From assembly GCF_000165425.1 (NCBI RefSeq), contig NW_001799411.1, positions 354,322-382,949 of the forward strand: DNA of 28,628 nucleotides, in the 5' to 3' direction. Numbering within the stretch: position 1 is the first letter of the stretch; every line of letters starts with the position of its first letter. Origin of the DNA: Paramecium tetraurelia. Its lineage: Eukaryota > Ciliophora > Oligohymenophorea > Peniculida > Parameciidae. This document shows positions 1-10,252 of this stretch, one piece after another. The translations under genes and the position numbers were made by a program. The notes beneath the pieces were generated by a model. That model had not been told where the DNA came from, made no database searches, and worked only from the letters and a program-made list of their open reading frames with translations.

Positions 1-977
1 AAATATAATCATCATATAAAAAAAATAAATTCATATTAATTTATTAAAAATTAATCAAGCTTAATAAAATTTCATATCTCAATTATGAAAAATACAAAGT
101 AAAAGCAGTTTTCTTAGAATAATAATAATTAAATCACTTTTTTTTGAACCCTGAAATTCCGAACGATATTTTTAGTAATTTTAATTCAAGCTTTCTTACA
201 ACAACTAAAGAACACATTCATCTATTCTATTAACAGCTTTATCACAACTTTGAAATTAAATTTTGTAATCTTTTTTCGAATTAACTTGATGATGATCTAA
301 AATATTGCACAGAATTAGATGCTAATTCAAAAGATTTCTATTAGTATATAATTAAACTAGAATAAGAACTAGAATTAAGATAACTAAAATTAGGAGAGTT
401 GTAAAAGATAATTTAATCTTACTCATTTAACAATTCCAATATTTAATAGTAATTAAAAGCACAGAATGATTCTATTTAAAATTTGAATTCAAATTTTGTT
501 GAGAAAATTGATGCTTTGTAATTATATATTCAAACTCATTAAAACCCATAAAATGCTGAAATTTAGATAATACAAAAAAATCTGGAAGAATAAATTTCAG
601 ATTTATCATCAATAACTCAGATAAATTCTAAATAACAAAATGCTCAAATTTAGAAAATACAAGAAAATCTTGGAACAAATTCTAAATAATAAAATGCTCA
701 AATTTAGAAAATACAAGAAAATCTTGGAACAAATTCTAAATAATAAAATGCTCAAATTTAGAAAATACAAGAAAATCTTGGAACAAATTCTAAATAATAA
801 AATGCTCAAATTTAGAAAATACAAGAAAATCTGGAAAAATTATTGACAATTCAAATTGCAGTAAAAACTTAGGCGATAGATTTTTTAAATGAAAAATTCA
901 GAATTTTTACTATTATTTTCATTGGTGTTATAATTTTTGGAATAATAATAGTATTGGCTGTTTGGTTTAATATTTGA
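1..977 (+). CDS. Coiled-coil, tail-anchored membrane protein, 5' end outside window
   Basis: With TAA/TAG as Gln the frame starting at base 3 is open from the window edge to TGA 975-977. It has no convincing start, so the gene begins upstream of the window. It aligns with the middle and end of the gene at 26378-28129: 'AVFLEQQQ', 'PEIPN.IF', 'KYCTELDANS' and 'QYIIKLEQELE' have near-identical counterparts there. By analogy the missing N-terminus probably carried B-box-like zinc fingers. The visible part is a Gln/Asn-rich coiled coil with internal repeats, then one hydrophobic C-terminal segment (IIFIGVIIFGIIIVLAVW) and a few residues, so it is probably tail-anchored. Function unknown. The ATG at 85 is in another frame and is not the start. 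Confidence 0.75.
552..836 (+). repeat. In-frame tandem repeat: one 87-nt unit then 54-nt units
   Basis: Units start at 552 (87 nt), 639, 693, 747 (each exactly 54 nt) and 801 (partial, to about 836). The 54-nt copies are almost identical in DNA and encode an 18-residue unit beginning NAQIQKIQENL and ending NSKQQ. The 87-nt unit encodes 29 residues with the same beginning and end plus 11 extra residues in the middle. The short unit is therefore the long one minus 33 nt, later amplified. Confidence 0.9.
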
Positions 978-1847
978 GTTATATTATAAAAATTATAAAT
1001 ATTCTAAACTATATAAAATTGTTAATAAGTAACACAATATAGCATGTTTAAAAGAACTTCAAAATAAAGAAATAAAAATATACATGTTTCAAACTCTAAA
1101 TTAGCAGCTTAACTTCAAGTAAAAATTGAATTCTTAGTTAGATTGATTCTATTTATTTTTTTTCCTAATAAAAAGTAATTTTAATTTAAGATATACAAAA
1201 TAATAAAAATGATGATAATTTTTATTTGTATAAAAAATATATTAATTCTTAGAATATATAAGTTAATTTGATAGACTTGCTCTTTTTAATTAAATATTCT
1301 TTTACAATAGGCATTAATTCTAAAAATACTACATTCTTTCCTTTCTTAGAATAAGATCAGCCATTTTTATTTCATATTATTATAATTTCATTTTTTTAGA
1401 GATATTCCATTAGTAATAATTCTTTACGAAGTATTAGAAACATATTTTTGAATCGAGACAATTAGTTTCAAAAGTTTTAATTAGTTTTAAAATAACTTCG
1501 ATTAATCAAATTAGTTTTTATATGAAAAATCTAAGTCAATAATTCCCTGCAATATACTCTAAAAGATCATTTTTTCAATTATCTATAGAATCAAAACTAT
1601 ATGACTTCTCCAAAATTGGCTTAAAAATACACATATCTATAAATTTTCTTATAAATTAAATTAATATCTTTTTTAAATGATATGTCATTCAAATTGTGTA
1701 TTAATTTTCTAATTTTAGAAATTATAAATATAATAAAGTTTAATTATAACTAAGCATGCATTGTTGGAATTAGAATATAAATATCTATTGTTGTTAAAGA
1801 TACGCAAACAAAAATTTAATATGGTTAATATTAAAATATTAATTCAG
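978..1847. other. AT-rich stretch with no supportable gene
   Basis: This 870-bp stretch is very AT-rich. Several frames on both strands lack TGA for long distances, for example + strand from ATG 1044 and a - strand frame ending near 922. With only one stop codon in AT-rich DNA such frames are expected by chance, and their translations are low-complexity Ile/Leu/Lys/Phe with no recognisable motif. It probably holds the 3' flank of the first gene and decayed sequence. Confidence 0.5.
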
Positions 1848-2874
1848 ATGAGAATAGCAATCGTTATATTGCTCATTTCTTTGGCCATTTGGAAAAAGAT
1901 GAGAAATTAGAGTCCATATAATTACAAACCGAATTATAAAAATTAACTATGGAAGAACATTACTGCAAATAATTAAATTACATTTAATGGTAGGAGAATC
2001 AATCTCAGATTTATTGGTCGCAATTGAAGAGCTGGTTAATGATCTAGTGGATGGACTTCAATTTCTAACTGGGAACTAATGAACGCAATTCATAACTTAT
2101 TCAACTCAATCTATAGGTATAATATGCATAAATTTATGTTGAGAATCTTTTTTAATTCCAAGAAAGTATAGATGGATGAAGAGAGTTTGACAAGAGAATA
2201 AGTACATGAGGCTTATGAAGCCTAAGTATCAGAATTGAATGAAGCAACAGTAGCAGTAGATGATGCTTAGGTGCTTTTATAGATACTCAATAATCCATAT
2301 TGCATAAGTGAAGAAATTCCAAATTCATCTTCAAAGATAGAATTAAGTATCAAATCCGGAAGCAAAACGGCTCTTTTCTTAAAAGCTTTGATCACCTTTG
2401 ATTCAAGTTAAGACTTTTAAGAGAAAGGGGTCTTAAGCGAAATTGTGGATTATTTGAATGAATTTAGATATGCTTTTTTGAACTCAATCATTGATTTATC
2501 TTTATAAGAGGCATAGGACCAAGAAGAGTTTAAAGCCAGAATTGAAAAATTCACTGCTGTTTATCTGAATTCTAAAGATAATCTAATGCTCACAATGGTG
2601 ATTTGATTGCAACTCTAGATATTTCAATTAATGGGCTTAATAAATAAAATCGATTAAGTGAAAGCACTTAGAGATTAAAAAGCTACTAATAAAGCTTCCT
2701 ATGATCAACGACTTCGATTGAAAAATGACCTTTCGAGATGAAGTTCAGATTTACAATGATAGAAAATAAAATGAATTCTAAAGAGAATAAGCAATAAGCG
2801 AGTAGGCTTTAAAATTAGTCTAATCAGTAGAATTCAACAATATCAAGTTTGATATATTAAATATTAATCAATAT
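1848..2874 (+). pseudogene. Trichocyst matrix protein (TMP) pseudogene
   Basis: Pieces typical of Paramecium trichocyst matrix proteins appear in the right order but in different frames. There is a signal-peptide-like start (MRIAIVILLISLAI, ATG 1848). It is followed by 'MVGESISDLLVAIEEL' and 'LVNDLVDGLQ', then a stretch from about 2173 with 'ALFLKALITF', 'DYLNEFRYAFLNS' and 'DFQEKG', and a C-terminal 'DEVQIYNDRKQNEF' block. Family members are secreted proteins cleaved and packed as crystals in the trichocyst core. At least five frame changes, several without plausible introns, and in-frame TGAs (e.g. about 2605) show decay. It has no normal 3' end and runs up to the convergent gene that ends at 2875. 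Family identity is fairly sure; exact boundaries are not. Confidence 0.75.
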
Positions 2875-3848
2875 TCATTCTCCCTTTACTTTTTGATATA
2901 CTTTTATTAAAAAGGCAACTCCAAAGATTGAGAGATAAAAGTAGAATAAAATCTAACTAACTAAATCATTAACAAACAGTAACCCGATAATAGATGACAT
3001 GATCAAAGCCAAATTCAAAGAAAATATATATATTTCTGTTGTGTTTGTTAGAAAATTCATAAAGGCTGTATAAAAAGTGTTATTTCCATAATATTTTACG
3101 AAAACATTTATTGAGTACAAATTTAACAGCAAATTTCCTATCGATATTATAGTAAAAAAATTGATAAGCACAGATGAAAATAATTAGGTAAGCAATATGA
3201 TATGCAACGATAAGGCAACCTTGAAAGTAACGAGTGCCGTAGTTTGATGAATAAATAATAAGGAATGAATGACAAAGATTGTTATAAACAAAAACAACCC
3301 TTTGTAATAACGTTTCTAAAAATTTGTAGCTAATGGTAGAAGTCGAGATTATTTTCTATGTGAATTCTAAGTGATAACAGTTCTTAAGGGAGATTTCATA
3401 GTTGATTATCCAGTTTTTTAAGGTGTTAATTATTCTTCTGGAGCTATTTAGACAGAAGAATCACGAATTCTTTTCTATATTCTTCATGACAATAGTTTAC
3501 TTGAACAATGAAATACTAACTCAATCCTAAAATTCCATAAACTACAAATACTGCTGCCAAAGTTTCATAACAAAATATTCCCTATTTGTCATTATCAATT
3601 ATATAGGATTCTTCCACTATTATAGTGAGTATATTTATGATCCAAAAGATGACACCAACAAAAATTGAGAGTTTCGGGGATTAAGGTATGAAACCTAACA
3701 TTATGTCTGATTCCAAATTAATCAACCAAAATGTCATTATAATATATATTTATAAATACTAATACAATAAATCTACGGTTTTACAAACATAAATGATTAA
3801 TATTTCAGCAAAGATCAGAATGGGGGTTTATTAAATGAATTACTTCAT
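2875..3848 (-). CDS. Multi-pass membrane protein, 315 aa, unknown function
   Basis: ATG 3848-3846, stop TGA 2877-2875. One 26-nt intron (3475-3500, GTAAAC...TAG on the minus strand) joins 116 and 200 codons in phase. The protein has about seven hydrophobic segments: two or three in exon 1 (around 'PILIFAEILIIYVC', 'LSIFVGVIFWIINILTI', 'LAAVFVVYGILGL') and four or five in exon 2 (e.g. 'LFLFITIFVIHSLLFI', 'IYIFSLNLALIMSSIIGLLF'). A hydrophilic Gln/Ser/Arg-rich loop separates the two halves. I do not recognise a family. It may be a ciliate-specific membrane protein. The TGA just upstream of the chosen ATG fixes the start region. Confidence 0.75.
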
Positions 3849-3874
3849 TATTCATTAATTTCTTTTATTATTGA

Positions 3875-4225
3875 ATGAGCTCTTAAGAGATGGAAATATA
3901 TATCTATTTTTTGGATTTTGAGAGACCTCTTTAAATTTTAATAGATCAAATTTACTTTTCTATATTTGTGAACTTATTAGTTATTTTTTATTTTCTTAGA
4001 GAATTGATTCAGAAAATAATTGTTTCTATTGGTTCTTCTTTAAATAAGTGGGTAATTTAATTAAATATGGGGAATGCAATGATAACCATTTAATATTTAT
4101 CTGAAATGTCTCGAGTATTTTAGGGCTACTTTTTTAAAAGTGTATTGAATTTGGAAATATAATTATATAACTAAATTGTAGGATTTCTAATAAAATAATA
4201 TCATCCAATTTCACATTTTTATTGA
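3875..4225 (+). CDS. Doubtful 116-aa ORF
   Basis: With the ciliate code an ORF runs from ATG 3875 (a TGA lies directly before it) to TGA 4223-4225. It has one hydrophobic stretch (IYFSIFVNLLVIFYFL) and a mildly polar C-terminal half. Its start lies only 26 bp from the divergent start of the membrane protein at 3848. No family recognised. It could be a real short gene or a chance frame in AT-rich DNA between two minus-strand genes; the rest of that gap (4226-4422) shows nothing. Confidence 0.3.
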
Positions 4226-4422
4226 TTTTTTCTTAACTTTTGAAACGAAGGTGATAACAAATGGGATTATATAATAGTTATTTATAATGTTTAAGAAAGA
4301 ATGGGTTTTCTGAATCCTTCCTTAAATATACAATTATATAGATAATTCTAATGAAAGGATTCATATAGATAAAATATATAGGATAAATTTGAATATATTT
4401 TACTGTGTAATATAATTGTCAC

Positions 4423-4897
4423 TCAGATGATACCGATTTTGTTGGCCAAATTAAGTGCATCATTTTCTCCACCCAATCTAATGTATGCCTTCTTCTTTCC
4501 ACCGAATGTATTTAAGATCTAATGATAAGCAGAGATTGAATACATTGACTTTTCTGACTTTGACTTCATAAATTTTAGAGAATGCTCTTTTTATTTATGG
4601 CTTGGTTGATTTTTAATTAACATAGAAGACCATGGTGTTTTCATCTTCCATTTTCTTCATATCTTTTTCTGTAATGAGTGGATGTTTAAGGACATTTTAG
4701 AAATCTAAACCTTTGGTGATTGGTTTTAATTATCTTGTTAATCTGGTAAATTTAGGTTTTCTAGTTAATGCTAATGGTTTGGCAGTGTGGAATCTATTTT
4801 AGAAATGTTTTCTGGCTCTAACAACTTTTTTGGTAACTCTGGCATTTTTTGCTGCCTTTTAAGCTTTTTAGGTTGTAGTGGTCTATCCCTTTGGCAT
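4423..4897 (-). CDS. RPL23A: 60S ribosomal protein L23a (uL23)
   Basis: ATG 4897-4895, stop TGA 4425-4423, 149 aa after removal of a 25-nt intron (4519-4543). The basic N-terminal tail is Lys/Arg-rich. The core follows family order: 'HPLITEKDMKKME', then 'NTMVFYVNQKSTKPQIKRA', 'IYEVKVRKVN', and, after the intron, 'GGKKKAYIRLGG' and the hallmark C-terminus 'LANKIGII'. uL23 binds 23S/25S-type rRNA near the exit of the nascent chain tunnel and forms part of the docking site for SRP and chaperones. The intron falls inside the conserved 'KVN/I' segment, and the frame is wrong without splicing. Only 59 bp separate it from the stop of the upstream Rab gene. Confidence 0.97.
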
Positions 4898-4956
4898 TAT
4901 ATTTAAAATAAATTTTTAAATCTTTTTGGTAAATAATTAACAGAGATAAATAATAT

Positions 4957-5888
4957 TCAACAAGAACACATACAACTTTGATTAGACGAATGCTTTCTAA
5001 AATACTCATCCCTTATAATACCTGATTATCTTGGATGAATGAGTTTAAGAGGAGTCTCAGCCTACTGGTGTGTATGAGTAGCATTGTCTTAAGGGGATGT
5101 TAATTAACGATTAGATGTGTTGTTTATTTGAATATCCTCTTGTGAACTATCACCTGCTGATTTGATTACTTAAAATTTTGAATGATCAGATATTGAAACA
5201 TCCTTGTAGAATCTAGCTGACTTATTAATGAAGGGATCTTCAAGAACAATTTACTTGGTTTCAATCATAGATCCTCTACGCTGATTCTTGTCTCCTGATT
5301 CTATTTTAGTATGTGAAACTAAGATTTCAATTAATTTCAACATGGCACATTCAACATTAACATTTTCTTTTGCAGAGACTTCTTAGAATAGGATTTTCTT
5401 CCTTTTTGAGTATGCCACTCCTAATTCAGTACTCACATCTCTGGTTTACATATCTATTTTATTACCCAACAACATTTTGATTGCTGGTCTTTCGCATTTG
5501 CTTTTAATAGACGTGATAGTATACTCATCGAAATCTGCAATCCAACTACTCACTTGATCGAAACTCTTCATGTTTGTAACATCATAGACTATCACAACTG
5601 CATCACAACCTCGATAATAGTTTTTAGTGATTGATCTGAATCTCTCCTATCCTGCAGTATCCCACAGTTGCACCTTCACCTATTGATTGTTCACTATGAC
5701 TATCTTAGATTCCTTATACTAATAGCACTTATATTTTACGCATGTCACTCCTACTGTACTCATGGATTTCATTACGAATTCATTTTTCAAAAATTGCTTT
5801 ATGAGCGAAGTCTTGCCAACTGAACTTTAACCCAAGAATACAATCTTAAAACAAAGCTGACTTGATCAATAATACTAATTAAATACAT
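4957..5888 (-). CDS. Rab-family small GTPase with long C-terminal extension
   Basis: All G-box motifs are present in order: P-loop 'GQSSVGKTS', switch I Thr in 'STVGVTC', 'WDTAGQERFRSITKNYYRG', 'GNKIDM' and 'VSAKEN'. 'WDTAGQE', with Gln as TAG, marks Rab-type vesicle-trafficking switches. After the G domain comes about 110 residues of polar sequence ending 'CMCSC', a cysteine tail suited to geranylgeranylation, so the length (about 304 aa) well exceeds the usual 200-220. The 5' end is uncertain. The canonical 'FKIVFLG' frame meets an in-frame TGA at about 5865. ATG 5888 works only with a 17-nt intron (5845-5861), which replaces 'FK'. A missed upstream exon or a small frameshift is also possible. 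Which Rab subfamily it belongs to is not clear. Confidence 0.88.
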
Positions 5889-6000
5889 TTCAGATTTGAT
5901 TTAGAAGGATTACTTCATCCAAATTATAATAAAAATCCAGGAAATAATTTTCATATAAGCTCAAAATAAACCACGCTCTTTTTCAATTATATAATACATA
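5889..6000. promoter_or_regulatory. Shared upstream region of Rab and PiggyMac-like genes
   Basis: About 112 bp separate the putative Rab start (minus) from the PiggyMac-like start (plus), so this must hold both promoters and 5' UTRs. It is AT-rich; no specific motif is recognised. The true Rab 5' end may lie within it. Confidence 0.5.
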
Positions 6001-8998
6001 ATGTCAGAAATCACCTCGAATTAGCCTCAACTTGAGTCTCAATTCCTCTATGAATTAGTAAATCAACTGCCATAATAGATTGTCCAAAATCAATCATCCC
6101 AACATGTGAATACTGATCAACCTACCAAATAAATTCATGATCAACTATAATAAACTAACAACGTCGACCATATCATACAATTGCTCATCTAAGAAGATAA
6201 TTAAGATCCCTAAGATCAAAATCATCATTCATCTCCACAACCAGAACCAGAAGCAATTCAACATTAAGAACCCTAACAATAGGAGGATTTGCCCATCCCC
6301 CCCAGACAAGATGTCAACTCTCAAGTAATCTTGGCAGCATTAGAGAGTAATGATGAAGATAAAAAGAGCCAAGAAGCAGATTGCAAATTACTTTATAAAA
6401 AATAAAGATAAACTTCTATTATTATTGATGATGACCTACAAGATGATTTAATTACTACTCCCAAGAAGGCAACAAAAAATGAAAAAAATAATGTTCCTCC
6501 TCCTCCTCCATAAGATCCCTTACCTATTATATAGAATGAGTCGGAAAAACAAGAAGTAGTCTTACCTCCCCCATCATAAAGATCGTCTGAAGTATCTTAA
6601 CCTGAAATCCAGAAGCCCTTTGAAAATAAGAACTCCGAAGACAAACCCTCATTACTAGAGCAAATAACAAAGCCTGAACCTGCATTGAAGAAACAACAGA
6701 AGGAGTTTTTTTCTTTTACTCAACCTATCGCAACAGCAACCTCTTCCTCAAAGAAGAACAAGAACCCTATTGTTATTGATTCAGATGATGAATTACCATA
6801 ACAACTTACTTCTAATATCAGTATTTTAAAATAAAAGATCGAAGACAACACTCCTTCCTCCTTCTTTAGAAAAAAAACCACTGAAAACTTGCCTCCCATA
6901 GAAATAGGTGAAAATGACAACTTTGCATCTCATTAAATAGACAAATAACAAAAAATTACCCAATTATTACAATAGCCTATTCCTCCTCCAGTATAAAATA
7001 AGCCATTGAATTAACAATAGAGGAAACATTAAGCTTTATTGGAAGAAATAGTTTAGGAGGATGATGGCATAGTGTAAGATATAGAAAACTAAGATTGGAC
7101 TCTGTTTACTCAATTAAACAATATGATTACCCCTAAGTTTTCAGGGTAGTTCAGGATGTTGGAATATAAAGACAACACTTAAGACATGATCAGACTCTTA
7201 TTTGGTGAAACCAGGTTCAAAGATTTAATGAAAACTTGTCAAACAAGTGAGTCTGAATTCTGGTTATACTTGGGAACCAAATTAATCATGGGGTACATGA
7301 GACTGCCAGACATAAATGAGTATTTCTATGGGGAAGATTGGATTGCAGGTGGTGGCATTAAATCTATTATAACTCAACAACAATTTGATGACATTGATTA
7401 GAGAGTGGAAATCATCTAGCCAAAATTATAGACTGAATCTTAACTAGCAGTTAAATTGGAATTCAATGCTCAAACTTTCTTCAGATAAGAATATCTACCC
7501 TAATTTACTTAGGAGTTAAATGATAGATTCAAGAAACTGATATTGCCAGGACAGGAACTCTTCTTAATATCAAATTTCTATACTCTGATCTACTCAACTA
7601 AAATTCAATGGTATCAATTAATAGATAAAGAATCTGGAATCATTCTATAGCAGTTCTTTTGGGCAACTCCACTTAGTAAGGCATTGGATCTGAACAATCA
7701 TAGAGATCTGCAAAAGAGACTTAGGATGATGTTTGAGCCGTATCACCTTGGAAGACACATTGTTTATAGTCAGGGATTGCTCAATGCAGAATCAATACTA
7801 TAATTATATCAATAGAAGATATTCGTTTGCACTGATCTTGTGTAACATTCATTGTTGCCACATCCACCAACAGGAGATCAATAAGTGCTTTACTCTTCCA
7901 AAAGCAAAGAGCCTATTTATTTATGCTATAAGAACTAACAATGGAGTACTTGTGTTTCATTACACTCCTTATAGTAGAGGAATCAATATCTTCAAGAGTT
8001 ATCTCAAATGCAATTTGCAGAAGAGAAAATAGCAATCCAACCATCAGAGCCTGAAAATGCTTCTATCAATTCAACTTCTAAGATCATTTTCATCTTTGTT
8101 ATAGAGTCCATCTTACACAATATTCGGATCTTGAAAAAATAAGAAATTAAATCATTCAGAACTGAACTAGCTCTGCAATTGATTAACAAACTTATCGATT
8201 ATAAGAATCCTAAACCTTTACTCAGAAAGGATGGCTCCCTCTAAGTGGATAGATCTTGTCAAACAGATTAAACAGTTGGTATAGTTAATGATCAATTATA
8301 TCATTGTCCCATACACAATGGAAATGCTAGATGCTAAGTTTGTTTGAGTAAGAGCATCCTCTCCAAAACTACTGCTTCATGTTTAGGGTGTAATAAAGTT
8401 CTAGGCACCAACATATTTCTTTGCATCTATCCTTGTTTTAGGTTGTTTCATCTCAATCCTAAACTATATCTCAAAGAAGGAATGTACTATCAAATAGTTT
8501 GTGGATATGATCAATACGATTAAGACTAAGAGGATGAAGAAGTCGATCAACAGTTTCTTGATGCCAATCTTAGATTCAAACCAGATACTTCAGAATTAGA
8601 TTCAATTTATGCCAAATCATATTAGGATTTCAAGAATATGATACCCATCAATTACGAAGACAATTATCATAAGAAAACTACAATTGTTGTTATTTAAAGA
8701 GAGAAAGGTGGCAATCGTAGAGGAGGTGGTAGGCCCAAGGCTTCGAGATAGTAATAATAGTCAATATAAAATTAAGCTGCTTAAGGTAATAGTCTTTATT
8801 TAATTATTAGCTGAATAGGGCAATTAGGGGGATACTCAGGATGCACCAAAAAAAGTAAGAAAATAGAACAAGAAATCAGTGAATGCGCCTCAATAATAAG
8901 GATAAGTTGAGAAAGAGACTGATTAAGCTAGTAGTGCAATGTTTGACTTTTTCAGTTAAGTGAGGAAATAGGCTTACAAGAAATAAACCTAGTCATGA
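6001..8998 (+). CDS. PGML: PiggyMac-like protein, domesticated piggyBac transposase, catalytic residues lost
   Basis: ATG 6001, TGA 8996-8998, one 25-nt intron (8786-8810), 990 aa without any break. Residues 1-370 are disordered, Gln/Pro-rich and acidic. From about 375 the piggyBac domain begins: 'LGTKLIMGYMRLPDINEYF' (about 424-442) matches the family's G-h-h-hPsIrdYW segment, followed by 'LILPGQELFL' and 'GRHIVYSQGLLNAESIL', where active transposases have 'G-HVYMDNFYTS'. The first and second catalytic Asp positions are occupied by other residues (hydrophobic; Ser-Gln for Asp-Asn). Residues 769-817 form the piggyBac C-terminal cysteine-rich finger: C769, 'RCQVC', 'SCLGC' and 'LCIYPCFRLFH'. 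Basic patches and 'MFDFF' lie near the end. In Paramecium, catalytically dead PgmL proteins partner the active PiggyMac in excising germline sequences. Which PgmL this is cannot be told. Confidence 0.92.
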
Positions 8999-9082
8999 TA
9001 CACAAATCAATAATTAATTTTTCATTTTAGTGTGTTTATATGTCTTTATATCTCTTCATTAAACGTAAATAAGAAATATGAA

Positions 9083-9826
9083 TCATTATTTGTCTAAAAT
9101 TAAAGTAAATATTTTGAGATCATTTATTAATGGAATAGTTTAGGATAATTTGAATCCTAATTATTGGAGATACTTGATTTGTGATCCTTAACTAGAATTA
9201 ATCTTGATCTTCACTCTCTATGCAGACAACACACTCAAGATATATTTAATAAATTCTTGTATCAATTCTAAGAAGTTGCCCACCTTTCTATACCATTTGG
9301 CTATGTATAATTTATTAATGATTACTACTTACCCTTCCAGTTTCTACAACTGGCAGAATCCCATATGACATTTGTAATACTTATTTTACAGTTAGTATAC
9401 GCTAAGCAAAGTTCTATCCTACTTATTTGGTTCTAGATCCTTTTCACTGAATACCTATAACTCGACTTGCCCGATCTGCCTGGCATGACTGCTGTCATTA
9501 GTTACTCTTATTTTAGAGGGAGTATTCGAAATCCCTTTGATGTTTTTTAAACCTGCCCAGCTGTAAGATTGATTAGTTAATTTCCACCAATCAATTGTAT
9601 TTTATCTTGGTTTATTAGTTATCTTTGCTTCTTCTGCTTATTTAACTGAATTCAAAAGAGAATGAAAAGAGTCAAAAAGGTAATATACGTCTGTTTCCTA
9701 ATTTAAAATATCAAGATAATTTGCAATCTATTATTAATCATTGGTTATATCCATGATATGATATTGCTTTAAGTATTGCAACTACTATAATGATCTGGGG
9801 ACTGAGTTGTTTCTACTTTCATACAT
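9083..9826 (-). CDS. Unknown 247-aa protein
   Basis: An intron-less frame from ATG 9826-9824 to TGA 9085-9083 is open for 248 codons. It fits neatly between the SCP2 stop (9865, 38 bp away, same strand) and the convergent PiggyMac-like stop (8998). The N-terminal half is polar with a Trp-rich patch ('TIDWWKLTNQSYSWAGLKN'). The C-terminal half alternates beta-like and helical stretches: 'QVVIINKLYIAKWYRK', 'LIQEFIKYILSV', 'RVKIKIN', then 'YLQQLGFKLSQT'. The last part faintly resembles a GNAT acetyltransferase fold (beta4, helix, beta5, then Y-x-x-L/K-GF). There is no clear acetyl-CoA loop, so I give no function. Confidence 0.7.
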
Positions 9827-9864
9827 TTATTTATTTATATATATATTTATATTATAATGCTTAC

Positions 9865-10252
9865 TCAAAACTTGGCATCCTTGGGTAACAAGTCTGGTGT
9901 AAATTTAGTGGCAGCTGCCATATTTCCTTTGATTTTCATCTTTCCTTACATGAAGGCTTATTGAGGATTCAGTTTCCCTTATGCCATTGCAATCATATCA
10001 TCATCGACCATTGTAAATGTGGCATCAGCAGTTCCCACTTTGCCTTTAGCAATCGACTAAAGATAATGATATGACAAATGAACTTACTCCATTTCCATTT
10101 TTAAGATCAACTGTCCATACTTGTGGAGTCTCGCCTTTGGTTTTTGATACTTCAAAGAAATAGACTGCGTTGATTTTCTTAACCAAGTCTGCTCCTTGAC
10201 TTTTGATGAAAGGATCCATTTTTTCAAATAAGGCTGCTGATTTCAATGCCAT
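9865..10252 (-). CDS. SCP2 sterol-carrier domain protein
   Basis: ATG 10252-10250, stop TGA 9867-9865; 118 aa after removal of a 31-nt intron (10057-10087, GTAAGT...TTTAG). The protein is a stand-alone SCP2 domain: 'KMDPFIKSQGADLVKKINAV', 'WTVDLKNGNG', 'KGKVGTADATFTMVDDDM', 'GKLNPQQAFMQGKMKIKGNM' and a C-terminal 'LLPKDAKF'. SCP2 domains bind sterols and fatty acyl chains in a hydrophobic tunnel and are often peroxisomal. The C-terminal AKF is similar to, but not, a canonical PTS1 such as SKL or AKL, so peroxisomal import is only possible. The gene diverges from CDC50 with just 21 bp between start codons. Confidence 0.95.

Noticed and set aside
640..846. Short plus- and minus-strand ORFs over the tandem repeat
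   Set aside because: They are shadows of the repeated coding frame (frame of base 3) of the gene at 1-977.
978..1847. Long TGA-free frames taken as genes
   Set aside because: With one stop codon in very AT-rich DNA such frames arise by chance; their translations show no motifs and no good start.
9079..9864. Plus-strand multi-TM-looking frames opposite 9083-9826
   Set aside because: They require several unsupported frame changes, while the minus strand is open for 248 codons with a start and stop that fit its neighbours.
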